Below, one piece after another: positions 13,914-21,039 of a DNA stretch of 33,049 nt. Source of the stretch: a virus; the IMG/VR virus record IMGVR_UViG_3300032229_000417, positions 1 through 33,049 of that record; one strand, 5' to 3'. Made by a program: the position numbers and the translations under genes. The notes under the pieces were generated by a model that saw only the letters and a program-made list of their open reading frames with translations, was not told the origin of the DNA and searched no databases. Numbering within the stretch: position 1 is the stretch's first letter; each line of letters starts with the position of its first letter.

Positions 13914-14906
13914 TTATTTATTTATTGTTCTTCTTTCTTGTTGAGGGGGAGTATCCATCTCAGATACCATCATTCTTTCAAATTCTGCTTTGAAAAAACT
14001 CATTCTGTTATCCCCATTTCTGCATTTCAAAAAATGCATTACTAAAATTTTATCGTTCTCTATTACATATCTATCTGGACCATAGAATCTAATTCTTTGT
14101 TTACCTGGTCTATTGAGTCCTATAAGAGTATCAGCATGCTGTAATAAAGCATCTGATCCAAATATGTCAGACTCTAGAATGTAATTACCATACTTACCAT
14201 CTTCACTCCTTTCAGGATTGTCGATATTACGGTTAAGCTGGCTCAGAACAATAAAAGCAATAGGATACTTTCTCTTAAGTTCGGTAACAGCCTCACCTAG
14301 ATTATACAAAGTATCATACTTGTCCTTTTCAAAAGGAGCTTTTTTAAGCAAAAGAGAGTGATCTAGAGAAACAATAGTTTTCATGTATTCAAAACTACCA
14401 TCCTCATGTTTAACAGCATTTTGTCTCATATAAAGAGCTATTTGCTCCTTAAATTCATTTACTGTAATAGGTTCTTCTATTATATCAATAGGATAACCAA
14501 TTCTCTTTTTAGCATATTCATAACACCTTACTAAATCATCATTAGTAAGTTTCCCATCTGCACTACACAAGTATTTATAGGTTTTGCCTATAACACTTGA
14601 GTATTCCCTGATAGCGCTAGTTCTAGCTAGCATCTCAAACTGAAACTCTAACACTCTGAATTCTTCACCCTCATTCCTAGCAAATGCTTCCCTAATAATT
14701 TGATCTTTAATCAGGGTTTTGCCGGCACCGGGTCTTCCTCCTATAACAGTGAGTGAGCTCCATTCTATACCATCTGTAGTTGCATCATTAAACTTTGCCC
14801 ACGGAGTTTTAATACTTTTTATTCTTCCTTCCATTCTACCTTGCATATACTCAAGGGATTCTTGAAAGGCATTTTTCTGACTCTTCCAGAGTGTTGGTGT
14901 CTCCAT
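13914..14906 (-). CDS. dnaB: DnaB-type replicative helicase (short form, RecA domain)
   Basis: A 330-residue superfamily 4 helicase. Walker A is GGRPGAGKT at 56-64. The glutamate-bearing segment LEFQFEM lies near 90. Walker B is TIVSLDHSLLL near 188-198. A glutamine/arginine motif, IVLSQLNRNID, lies near 240, and DADTLIGLNRPG-like strands follow. It lacks the N-terminal primase-interacting domain of cellular DnaB (usual length ~450), as is common in phages. It would unwind the fork together with the Toprim primase. It has its own promoter (14974-15004) and a leader containing a terminator-like hairpin. Confidence 0.9.
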   Translation of the reverse strand: METPTLWKSQKNAFQESLEYMQGRMEGRIKSIKTPWAKFNDATTDGIEWSSLTVIGGRPGAGKTLIKDQIIREAFARNEGEEFRVLEFQFEMLARTSAIREYSSVIGKTYKYLCSADGKLTNDDLVRCYEYAKKRIGYPIDIIEEPITVNEFKEQIALYMRQNAVKHEDGSFEYMKTIVSLDHSLLLKKAPFEKDKYDTLYNLGEAVTELKRKYPIAFIVLSQLNRNIDNPERSEDGKYGNYILESDIFGSDALLQHADTLIGLNRPGKQRIRFYGPDRYVIENDKILVMHFLKCRNGDNRMSFFKAEFERMMVSEMDTPPQQERRTINK

Positions 14907-14915
14907 GTCTATAGA

Positions 14916-14946
14916 TAAAAAAACACAAAGGTTTATACCCTTGTGT
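14916..14946 (-). terminator. terminator-like hairpin in the dnaB leader
   Basis: On the minus strand, AACACAAGG and CCTTTGTGTT pair around a short loop (GTATAAA region) and are followed by TTTTTTT. It could end transcription from the gene at 14997-15578. However, a good promoter lies immediately upstream (14974-15004), so transcripts from it would pass through this hairpin before the dnaB ATG at 14906. Attenuation is possible. Confidence 0.75.
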
Positions 14947-14973
14947 TGAGAGTTTTGAAATTGACTGCAGGCT

Positions 14974-15004
14974 CAAAACTAAACAAAAAAAATGACTTAA
15001 ACAA
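14974..15004 (-). promoter_or_regulatory. Bacteroidetes-type promoter for dnaB
   Basis: On the minus strand, TTG (15004-15002), a 20-nt spacer, then TAGTTTTG (14981-14974). This fits the -33 TTG / -7 TAnnTTTG pattern of Bacteroidetes sigma-ABfr promoters. Transcription would begin near 14967, leaving a leader of ~60 nt. The -33 box lies in the last codons of the upstream gene. Confidence 0.62.
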
Positions 15005-15578
15005 CTTTTTCTGAAAAGTGATCAGCTTCTTGTTGATAATCTCCTCTAATAATTTGAGAGCAATAATTAGCAAGTTCTGAGTCCCTAGTTTTATCAGGAT
15101 TCATTTTACTGATAAAATACTGAGAATTTCTCATATACATATAATTTTTACGCTCATACTCGTTTACATACAAAGTAGTAGCTGCAATGACAGTATCCCA
15201 ATCATAGTTATATGTTTTGAAAAACCATATGAAATTGTTTCTTAGGTTCTTTTTATCAGCCCTTGCTTGTTTACCACTAGGTAGTTTTCCCTTTGGAAAC
15301 AAAAGAACATACTTTTCTATATAGTCATCAGTAATGTCTATTGCTGCAGTTGTCTTAGTAACACTTTTAGTTGTGTTTATTTTAGAAACTACTTCAATAC
15401 CCAACGGCAAAATAACACCTGATTCATCTATTAAACCTTTGATTCTCAGTTTTCTAGCTTCCGCCAATGTGTTTATAAACAAAGGTTTTTCTTTGTTGCT
15501 AATGCACATTAGTAGATACATTTCATTCGGAGATAGTTTTGTATCTTGTATCAGTAATGTGTTCAGGTTGATCATCAT
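14997..15578 (-). CDS. conserved replication-cluster protein, possible winged-helix
   Basis: A 193-residue protein between the DnaA-like gene and dnaB. The N-terminal 60 residues (LSPNEMYLLMCISNKEK, then EARKLRIKGLIDESGVI) read like a small winged-helix DNA-binding domain. The C-terminal part (DYIEKYVLLFPKGKLPSGK, then a Trp/Tyr-rich helix) resembles helicase-loader or replisome-organiser tails, but I cannot name a family. It overlaps the DnaA-like gene by 56 nt. An ATG just after that gene's stop (codon 20 here) is an alternative start, but would remove the first helix. Confidence 0.78.
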   Translation of the reverse strand: MMINLNTLLIQDTKLSPNEMYLLMCISNKEKPLFINTLAEARKLRIKGLIDESGVILPLGIEVVSKINTTKSVTKTTAAIDITDDYIEKYVLLFPKGKLPSGKQARADKKNLRNNFIWFFKTYNYDWDTVIAATTLYVNEYERKNYMYMRNSQYFISKMNPDKTRDSELANYCSQIIRGDYQQEADHFSEKVV

Positions 15579-16029
15579 TGTTTTTTTTGTTATTTAAATA
15601 ATCATTAAACTCAATTAGTATGCTTTTGCACTGTTCTGTGACTTTTAAATCTTTTAGTTCCAATAAAGTCTTTATTTTATTTACAGCATGAATTGATGTG
15701 GAATAATGACAACTAAACTTTTTTCCTATACTTTCATAAGTAAAACCTTTACCCCTAGCCAAGTACATAAATATATGTCTTGTGTCTACTATTTCCCTAA
15801 TTCTTGTTTTACTGGCAAAAACTTGATTAGTAGTCTTATCAAATTCTAGCAGATCATCTAGAGTAAAAGAATACATAAATGCTTTATTTCTCAAATCATG
15901 TTTTTTATTATAATGTGATGATATGTTTTTAGAAAGCATGTCAAAAATACTATGTTCCATTCTTATTTTTTTGTAACTCTCTTTTTGATCCCTTGAAATC
16001 TTAACAGGATCTATTTTGTGATCTACCAT
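15523..16029 (-). CDS. DnaA domain IV-like DNA-binding protein
   Basis: A 168-residue protein. Residues ~77-120 (RIREIVDTRHIFMYLARGKG, then YESIGKKFSCHYSTSIHAVNKI-type order) align with the C-terminal DnaA domain, which reads origin boxes: the 'R-x-hhhYLAR' helix, the 'IG-x-x-F' turn, and a recognition helix with S-T-S-x-x-H-A in place of the D-H-T-T-V-x-H-A signature. No AAA+ domain is present, so it is not a full DnaA. It may be a phage origin-recognition factor or transcription regulator. It overlaps UDG upstream by 7 nt and the winged-helix gene downstream by 56 nt. Confidence 0.8.
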   Translation of the reverse strand: MVDHKIDPVKISRDQKESYKKIRMEHSIFDMLSKNISSHYNKKHDLRNKAFMYSFTLDDLLEFDKTTNQVFASKTRIREIVDTRHIFMYLARGKGFTYESIGKKFSCHYSTSIHAVNKIKTLLELKDLKVTEQCKSILIEFNDYLNNKKNNDDQPEHITDTRYKTISE

Positions 16030-16736
16030 ATAATTGGGGTTTTATTTTGTAACAAAAGGCATTCATTAATTTTATTGAACATGTCATTATAAATCCATTC
16101 TTCTTTTCTGTAAGAAGCTGCAGCAGGATGTTCAACAGCAATTTTACAGTTATTATCCGGTATTAGGTCCATATATTCCTGTGCTTTTTTCCCCATAAAT
16201 ACATAAATAATGTCCATATCACTCCAGATTAGAGAATCTAGGACATGTATTATCAAAGGTTTCCATAGTAACTGATGAGTTCCCGGTTTACCGATTGTTG
16301 TTGTCAAGGCACTATTTAGCAATAGAACACCTTGTTTGGCCCATCTGTCCAAATTATTAGTAGGATTCTGATCTGCATACTGTTCCGGTACTGACTCTCT
16401 AATAGCCTTAAAAATCTGCTGAAGTGATACCTCAGGTTTATCTTTAATACTACATGAAAAGGCAAGTCCATCAGCTGTTTCTATTTGAGGATAGGGATCC
16501 TGCCCAATAAGAACAACTCTAGTTTTATCAAAAGGACATTCCTCAAATGCTCTAAAAACATATTTCAATGGTGGTGTAAATCTTTTCCCATCCATTGCTT
16601 CTTGTAAAAGTGTTTCTAAAACTTTGTCAATATCCTGACCTAATAAAAATGTTTTCAATTTATCACTCCATTGTCCTGATTCAAGTTTGGAATAAAGTTT
16701 TTGTTTAACTTCTTGTAAGTTTAGGAAGCTTATCAT
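16023..16736 (-). CDS. ung: uracil-DNA glycosylase, family 1
   Basis: The protein is 237 residues from ATG 16736. A longer frame reaches 16814 but would overlap the divergent gene and its promoter, and the Ung N-terminus fits the shorter form. The water-activating motif GQDPYP lies at 78-83, and GLAFSCS follows, in the usual spacing. LLLNSALTT gives the uracil-binding Asn. The minor-groove loop reads HPAAASY, where HPSPLS is standard; the catalytic His remains. The enzyme removes uracil from DNA, and its presence argues against a uracil-containing genome. It is co-directional with the DnaA-like gene. Confidence 0.93.
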   Translation of the reverse strand: MISFLNLQEVKQKLYSKLESGQWSDKLKTFLLGQDIDKVLETLLQEAMDGKRFTPPLKYVFRAFEECPFDKTRVVLIGQDPYPQIETADGLAFSCSIKDKPEVSLQQIFKAIRESVPEQYADQNPTNNLDRWAKQGVLLLNSALTTTIGKPGTHQLLWKPLIIHVLDSLIWSDMDIIYVFMGKKAQEYMDLIPDNNCKIAVEHPAAASYRKEEWIYNDMFNKINECLLLQNKTPIIW

Positions 16737-16743
16737 ACTTTTG
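16713..16743 (+). promoter_or_regulatory. Bacteroidetes-type promoter for the gene at 16765
   Basis: TTG at 16713-16715, a spacer of exactly 20 nt, then TACTTTTG at 16736-16743. Transcription would start near 16750, giving a ~15-nt leader before ATG 16765. The box lies over the first codons of the divergent UDG gene, which supports choosing the shorter UDG start. Confidence 0.65.
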
Positions 16744-16764
16744 TTGTAATAATTTTTAATTAAA

Positions 16765-17199
16765 ATGGAAGAATCTACAAGCACATCTACAACACCTGAG
16801 GAAAGTAACATCATTGATGTAGAAATTATTCCTCTAGAGGCAGAAATTACAATAAAAATTTCAGGTCAATTTGTAGCAAGATTGAGTAATTTTCTAACTA
16901 ATTTTTTCCCCTACAAAGATAAAAACCACTTTCAGGAATTAGTAAAACACATACAGGAAGATACTAACCAGGATGATCCCTATGTGTATAACTTTGCTAC
17001 TTTAGTTGCCTTACAGTCTTTTATAGAGCAATCAGCTAAAGAACAAAAACTAACCAAAATGGTTAAAATAGATAAAGTAACTGGTGCACTTGTAGAAGGA
17101 GAGATTAATCCAACGGATATCCCACCTGCTCCCCAATATCAAGAACAACTTGAATCGCCAAGCTCAACTCCTCCTTTGAACACTGAGCAAACGACTTAA
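16765..17199 (+). CDS. hypothetical acidic protein on the plus strand
   Basis: A 144-residue protein with a Ser/Thr/Glu-rich start (MEESTSTSTTPEES), a helical core (FVARLSNFLTNFFPYKDKNH, then FATLVALQSFIEQSAKEQK) and a Pro/Gln/Thr-rich tail (PPAPQYQEQ, ending NTEQTT). No known family. It has its own promoter and is divergent from UDG by 28 nt. Its last 95 nt overlap, tail to tail, the minus-strand gene at 17105-17482, so the disordered tail is constrained by the other gene's sequence. It is probably real, given promoter and composition. Confidence 0.72.
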   Translation: MEESTSTSTTPEESNIIDVEIIPLEAEITIKISGQFVARLSNFLTNFFPYKDKNHFQELVKHIQEDTNQDDPYVYNFATLVALQSFIEQSAKEQKLTKMVKIDKVTGALVEGEINPTDIPPAPQYQEQLESPSSTPPLNTEQTT

Positions 17200-17482
17200 G
17201 CTCTCCATCTGAGGTATATAAGCCAGCTTTATGTTTTACTATGTTTTTAATCTCTTCGTGAGTGTAACCTACGTGCTTTGATAGTTCCCGAGTACAAGCT
17301 TGAAGTTTGCTTATCTGTGCATAAGTACCGTCAGTACTCTGCTCTTCATAGGTGACTTGTATAAGTGCACCTTCTTCTACATTTTTTAAATAATTAGCTA
17401 GCGAGTGTTTACCTAGCTCCGATTTGGGGACAAATTCCCCGTCTCTCATTTCAAAGAGAATAGTAATAGGAAGTTGTTTCAT
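17105..17482 (-). CDS. conserved phage protein, possibly NinB-like recombination factor
   Basis: A 125-residue protein. The N-terminal half is beta-rich (ITILFEMRDGEFV, GALIQVTYEEQST). The C-terminal half has a helical pattern: SKLQACTRELSKHVGYTHEE, then IVKHKAGLY, then SFAQCSKEELSLAIQ. That half recalls NinB/Orf-type recombination mediators, which bind ssDNA and SSB in phage recombination. The match is by eye and weak, so I give only a suggestion. It lies 3 nt after the membrane protein at 17486-17881 and overlaps the convergent plus-strand gene. Confidence 0.78.
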   Translation of the reverse strand: MKQLPITILFEMRDGEFVPKSELGKHSLANYLKNVEEGALIQVTYEEQSTDGTYAQISKLQACTRELSKHVGYTHEEIKNIVKHKAGLYTSDGELKSFAQCSKEELSLAIQVVLDIGEQVGYPLD

Positions 17483-17485
17483 AAA

Positions 17486-17881
17486 CTAGATTTTTCTGTG
17501 TTTCTCGTATCCATAGTAAAACCCTATACCATATAGTACAGGAAATACTAGGAAAGCTAACAGGGTAGCTCCAATAAACCCAGATAGTTGAATAGAAATA
17601 GCCAGGTATATGCACCTAAGAAATATAAACTGATACTTATGCCAATTATCAGTAAAACAAACGAGAATAGTACTGCTGTAAGGAAAACTTTCTTTAAAGT
17701 TTGGATAATGTCCAAAATAGTACCAATCTTTGCCATAGTATCTTATCAATTTACCGTTTGGGCTCAGTTTCCATTTCTTGTTCCATCCAGAGTTTTTATC
17801 TCTGAACATGACTAGGTCCATCTTACCCTTGTAATAAGAGCCTAAGATAACCAATAATATTGATAGTAGAATAGAAATCAT
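17486..17881 (-). CDS. membrane protein, unrecognised
   Basis: A 131-residue protein with an N-terminal membrane helix (ISILLSILLVILGSYY), an aromatic, Trp/Tyr-rich soluble middle (WNKKWKLSPNG, YYGKDWYYFGHYPNF), and one or two C-terminal hydrophobic helices (FLRCIYLAISIQLSGFIGAT, LAFLVFPVLYGIGFYYG). It is probably anchored in the host inner membrane. No lysis or superinfection motif is identifiable. It is preceded by a terminator-like hairpin 13 nt before ATG 17881. Confidence 0.75.
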   Translation of the reverse strand: MISILLSILLVILGSYYKGKMDLVMFRDKNSGWNKKWKLSPNGKLIRYYGKDWYYFGHYPNFKESFPYSSTILVCFTDNWHKYQFIFLRCIYLAISIQLSGFIGATLLAFLVFPVLYGIGFYYGYEKHRKI

Positions 17882-17893
17882 ACTATAATATAA

Positions 17894-17922
17894 ATAAAAA
17901 AGGAGGTTTTACCCTCCTTTTC
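17894..17922 (-). terminator. Rho-independent terminator
   Basis: On the minus strand, AAAAGGAGG and CCTCCTTTT pair around a GTAAAA-type loop and run into a T-rich stretch (TTTTTTATTT). It lies downstream of the gene at 17947-18360 and 13 nt before the next start codon. Confidence 0.82.
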
Positions 17923-17946
17923 TACACTATTTGTTTATCCCTAAAA

Positions 17947-18360
17947 TCAAGATGGGTTACCACCTGTCTTCTTTCTGTAGTAAGGTTTTTTATAACCTGG
18001 TTTTCTACCTCTTTTCTTTACTGTTGCTTTACCGTCAGTATCGACAATTTTAACTTCTCCGTTCTCACCATTGACAGTAATTTTAATCGTGTCATTGTCA
18101 CTAGATTTTGATTGAAGCTCTTTGTTGATATCCATCATAGTCTGTAGTCTTTCTTTGTAAGACGCCAACTCTACTTCAGAATTATGAATTTTATCGATTA
18201 TATCTGCCATTTTAGCTTTTTCTTTTAAAGAATTTTCGCTACAAGAATAAATTTGATCCTGTAGATCTTTAATCTCTTTAATGTACTTATTTTTTACATA
18301 CGAGTAGATTACTAAGTAACAGATACTGAATATGATTAATGTTGAAATGAATAAAACCAT
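17947..18360 (-). CDS. single-pass membrane protein with coiled coil and basic tail
   Basis: A 137-residue protein. Residues 1-22 form a hydrophobic anchor (VLFISTLIIFSICYLVIYSY) followed by charged residues. Residues ~25-85 are predicted coiled coil (EIKDLQDQIYSC, ELASYKERLQ). The end is a short acidic segment, then a Lys/Arg-rich tail (KKRGRKPGYKKPYYRKK). The topology resembles an inner-membrane spanin, and the tail could bind nucleic acid, but neither is established. It has its own promoter and terminator, so it is a monocistronic unit. Confidence 0.78.
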   Translation of the reverse strand: MVLFISTLIIFSICYLVIYSYVKNKYIKEIKDLQDQIYSCSENSLKEKAKMADIIDKIHNSEVELASYKERLQTMMDINKELQSKSSDNDTIKITVNGENGEVKIVDTDGKATVKKRGRKPGYKKPYYRKKTGGNPS

Positions 18361-18384
18361 GTTTAGTTAATTTAATTGTTTGAG

Positions 18385-18415
18385 CAAATATAGAAAGTAT
18401 TCCCTTTCCTTCCAA
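18385..18415 (-). promoter_or_regulatory. Bacteroidetes-type promoter for the gene at 17947-18360
   Basis: On the minus strand, TTG (18415-18413), a 20-nt spacer, then TATATTTG (18392-18385). The predicted start near 18378 leaves an ~18-nt leader before ATG 18360. Same geometry as the other two promoters listed. Confidence 0.62.
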
Positions 18416-18416
18416 A

Positions 18417-19136
18417 TTATTCTAATTTATAAATTTCATACAGTTTGGCAGTAAGATATCTAGTATCATGGGGAATACCATTCTTAAATATTTTACTTGC
18501 TTTAAGCTTATTAATAAAGTCCTGATGGTTATAGCTTGACTTTACAGTTCTGTAAAAATTTATGTATGCCTTATGAGCCTTAGCTGATTTAGTACCAGTA
18601 AAGCTGATAAAATCATTTAGATTCTTAGTAAGGACACTGCTATCTTCTGCATGAACTTTAAAAAAACCCTTTTTAATATCTGAGCATTTGTTGTCCCCAG
18701 ACAGTATAACAGCGCTGGTAGTGATGTTCAGACTATTTTGAATAGCATGTGCTTTGAGTGTCTGGTAATCTATTTTACCAAGTCCCAAATAAGCATTTAC
18801 GTAATCAAGTACAGTCCATCTTAGATTTACATTATTCAGGACTGCCATCATCTCTACAATATCATTTACAGAGTCACTCTCTACAACAATACAGTCAGTA
18901 GACTTTACATCTAACTTGTCTAATGCTGAGGTAAGATGTTGACCGTCAATGGCATAAATCTCTGTTTTACCATTGATAGCTTTTGTTCTTACACATACCG
19001 GCAACCTAAGTATACCGTGAGTACTTACAGATTTAGTTATTGATGAGACCTGTGAAGATTTTGTATCTCTGTTAAAACTTAATCTCTTAATCTTAGATAT
19101 AACAACTTTTTCAATTGTATGCTTATTAATGTTCAT
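18417..19136 (-). CDS. ParB/sulfiredoxin-fold protein
   Basis: A 239-residue protein from ATG 19136. A longer frame to 19178 overlaps the helicase end and lacks homology-like content. The N-terminal domain (1-110) has the ParB order: KVVISKIKRLSFNRD, then HGILRLPVCVRT, then the box YAIDGQHLTSALDKL (ParB 'IDGxHR' with L in place of R). This fold occurs in partition proteins, nucleases and CTP-binding regulators. The rest is helical (KAHAIQNSLNITTSAVILSG), compatible with an HTH. In phages such proteins are tied to DNA modification or transcription regulation; here the role is unknown. It follows the helicase gene by 13 nt. Confidence 0.77.
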   Translation of the reverse strand: MNINKHTIEKVVISKIKRLSFNRDTKSSQVSSITKSVSTHGILRLPVCVRTKAINGKTEIYAIDGQHLTSALDKLDVKSTDCIVVESDSVNDIVEMMAVLNNVNLRWTVLDYVNAYLGLGKIDYQTLKAHAIQNSLNITTSAVILSGDNKCSDIKKGFFKVHAEDSSVLTKNLNDFISFTGTKSAKAHKAYINFYRTVKSSYNHQDFINKLKASKIFKNGIPHDTRYLTAKLYEIYKLE

Positions 19137-19149
19137 TGTACTTTTAAGC

Positions 19150-20229
19150 TTATTTATAAATAATTTTTGTCTGGTCAAACACAGAAAGTGCTGACTTTAC
19201 CCATGATTCATCTACAGTTCCTTCATAACAAAGTATATGTACAATAGCTGTTTCATCTGGATTCAAACGAAGTAATCTACCTATTCTTTGGGAACTCTTT
19301 CTCTCATTACCATATGCATGCAAAATAATACCTTGTCTCAATTCCGGAATGTTTACACCCTCGTTCAACTGTAATACAGCTGAAAGTTTACTGATGACAC
19401 CTGCTTTGAATTTCAACAGGTTATCTTCAGAATCTGGGTTCTCGCTATGATAACTATGATTACATAGTTTATCTGCTTGTTCTTGAGTATTAGCAAAAAG
19501 AATACACTTATCGGTAATACTAGCAAATAGCTTCTTAGCATAGTTTTCTTTACTAGGATAAGACATCATAGCTTTCATTCTTTGTATACGAAGCATCATA
19601 GTCTCCTGTGGGAATAAAGACTTATCAATCTTATCACACCAGTAAGTATAAGAATCTAACTCACTAGTTGGCCACTTTTTAGTTTTACCACCCGCCATTA
19701 TGTTTTTAGTGGTACCTAATTTCAACATGTGAACAATTATCTTGTAATCATTCAGAATACCATCAGATACAGCATCATCAACAAAATACTCGTAGTTAAT
19801 GGGACAGAACTTTCTTACAAGTTTACCCTTAACCGAAGTCTCAAACTTTGGCGGAGTACCGGTAAGACCTACAATTTTACCATTAAACTGTGATAACCAC
19901 CGTTCATGACTAGGCAATAGATTATGACACTCGTCAAGATATATCACGTCGTAGCTCAGATCCTGTTTTGGTAAAGATCTATAAGTACTAAACTTGATAT
20001 ACTGTTCTAAATGCCGTAGATTGTGCTTTACCATCTCATCTCTCCATGATTGGAAGATAGCTTTTTTAGGTCCTACAACTAAAGCTTTTACCGGTGTCAT
20101 TGTATCTAGGTGTTTCAGACCTATTAAAGTCTTACCTACACCCATTGATACCGCTACACCTGATCTTTTGTTCTTAAGTAAAGACTCAACAGCCTCTGTT
20201 TGAACATCTTGTCTATTCTTTGTTTCCAT
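19150..20229 (-). CDS. superfamily 2 DECH-box helicase (SNF2/UvsW-like)
   Basis: A 359-residue complete SF2 helicase. Motif I is SMGVGKT at 28-34, motif II DECH at 99-102, motif III TGTPP at 123-127. Motif IV region is CILFANTQEQAD near 243, motif V VLQLNEGVNIP near 288, and motif VI QRIGRLLRL near 317. It is a compact two-RecA-domain enzyme with no extra domains. Roles typical for phage relatives are branch migration and fork remodelling, which fits the recombination genes in the window. A small orphan frame (20213-20329) overlaps its start by 17 nt. Confidence 0.9.
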   Translation of the reverse strand: METKNRQDVQTEAVESLLKNKRSGVAVSMGVGKTLIGLKHLDTMTPVKALVVGPKKAIFQSWRDEMVKHNLRHLEQYIKFSTYRSLPKQDLSYDVIYLDECHNLLPSHERWLSQFNGKIVGLTGTPPKFETSVKGKLVRKFCPINYEYFVDDAVSDGILNDYKIIVHMLKLGTTKNIMAGGKTKKWPTSELDSYTYWCDKIDKSLFPQETMMLRIQRMKAMMSYPSKENYAKKLFASITDKCILFANTQEQADKLCNHSYHSENPDSEDNLLKFKAGVISKLSAVLQLNEGVNIPELRQGIILHAYGNERKSSQRIGRLLRLNPDETAIVHILCYEGTVDESWVKSALSVFDQTKIIYK

Positions 20230-20329
20230 GTGCTTCTTCTCTAGATTCTGAAAATCCCATAGCCTTAGCCATTACTGGGTTTTCTTCAATTTGACCATTT
20301 CCTGTATTCAATTTTAAAGAGTTTATGTT
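20213..20329 (-). pseudogene. orphan C-terminal remnant resembling the end of the HNH gene
   Basis: An open frame of 38 residues without a good start (ATG at 20272 would give 19 residues) reads ...GQIEENPVMAKAMGFSESRE and ends in TAG 20213. Its EENPVMAKAMGFSE matches HANPILSRELGFLD, the C-terminus of the HNH protein at 21040-21435: N-P and G-F are identical and most other positions are conservative. The GIY-YIG gene lies between the two. I infer the displaced 3' end of an HNH-type gene left by insertion of the endonuclease. Confidence 0.45.
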
Positions 20330-21008
20330 CTATTTTATTGTGTAAATATTTTAAAGTAGTTGCATAATGCTTATTTAAAAATAAGGAAGCTTCTTTTACA
20401 GTTCTAAAAGTTAATTTTTCTTTTGTTAATTTATTAGTAATAATAACGCCTACTCTATTATTACTACTTTTTCTTCGTGCTCCTGTAGGATAAACTTCTT
20501 CAAATTCTAAATTATCTTTATATCTCCACTTATATCCGTATGCTGTAAGTTGTTTCTTTCTACAGCATTTTACAATGTTAGTTTTTAAGAATCCTAATTC
20601 ATTTTGAATATCTTTTATTTGATCCCAAATTTTTAGTTCAGCTCCTTCTAAAGTTTCTTGAATTACTTTTATATTTTTATTTTTTGGTCCAGTGTTTAAA
20701 TTTCCTCCCTCTTGAAAATTAACAAGAGTTCCTTTAGGATCACAACATCTTCTACCATAGATAGCAATATAGTATTTTTCTAATTCTTCAATTTCCTTTT
20801 TTGTATTAGCTTCACAAATAATTTCAACTCTATAACTAACTTTATTAGTAATATTTTTCCAAAATTTATGTCTTTTAGTTCTTTCATAAGCTCTAGAATA
20901 TTCTGTTCTATGCTTATAAATTTTAGACATTTTGGGTTTTTTACCAATACCTACATAAAAAACTTCATTAGAATCTAGCCTTATATGCTTATAAATGTAA
21001 TAATTCAT
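20286..21008 (-). CDS. free-standing GIY-YIG homing endonuclease
   Basis: A 240-residue protein. YYIYKH at residues 3-8 and VFYVGIG near 17-23 form the GIY-YIG core (here Y-I-Y...Y-V-G). An Arg-rich helix (RAYERTKRHKFWKN) and the metal-binding Glu in EELEKYYIAIYG near 90 follow, then a NUMOD-like HTH near 200-220 (VKEASLFLNKHYATTL). I found no P/Q/R/S group I core around it. It is therefore not intron-borne but sits in the 3' flank of the HNH gene (30 nt after its stop). It differs in subtype from the three intron-borne GIY-YIG proteins. Confidence 0.88.
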   Translation of the reverse strand: MNYYIYKHIRLDSNEVFYVGIGKKPKMSKIYKHRTEYSRAYERTKRHKFWKNITNKVSYRVEIICEANTKKEIEELEKYYIAIYGRRCCDPKGTLVNFQEGGNLNTGPKNKNIKVIQETLEGAELKIWDQIKDIQNELGFLKTNIVKCCRKKQLTAYGYKWRYKDNLEFEEVYPTGARRKSSNNRVGVIITNKLTKEKLTFRTVKEASLFLNKHYATTLKYLHNKIEHKLFKIEYRKWSN

Positions 21009-21039
21009 AGTAGTAATTTATACTACCAATATACATCAT

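Noticed and set aside
16737-16814. N-terminal extension of UDG to ATG 16814
   Set aside because: It would overlap the divergent gene and its promoter, and the sequence is unlike the Ung N-terminus; ATG 16736 fits.
16765-17199. Plus-strand gene at 16765 as a chance antisense frame
   Set aside because: It has a promoter with ideal spacing, an ATG at the expected place and mostly does not overlap another gene, so it is kept.
20286-21008. Group I intron around the fourth GIY-YIG gene
   Set aside because: No R (GTTCAACGACTA-like) or S (GATATAGTC-like) element found between 20213 and 21040, and too little non-coding space for a ribozyme core.
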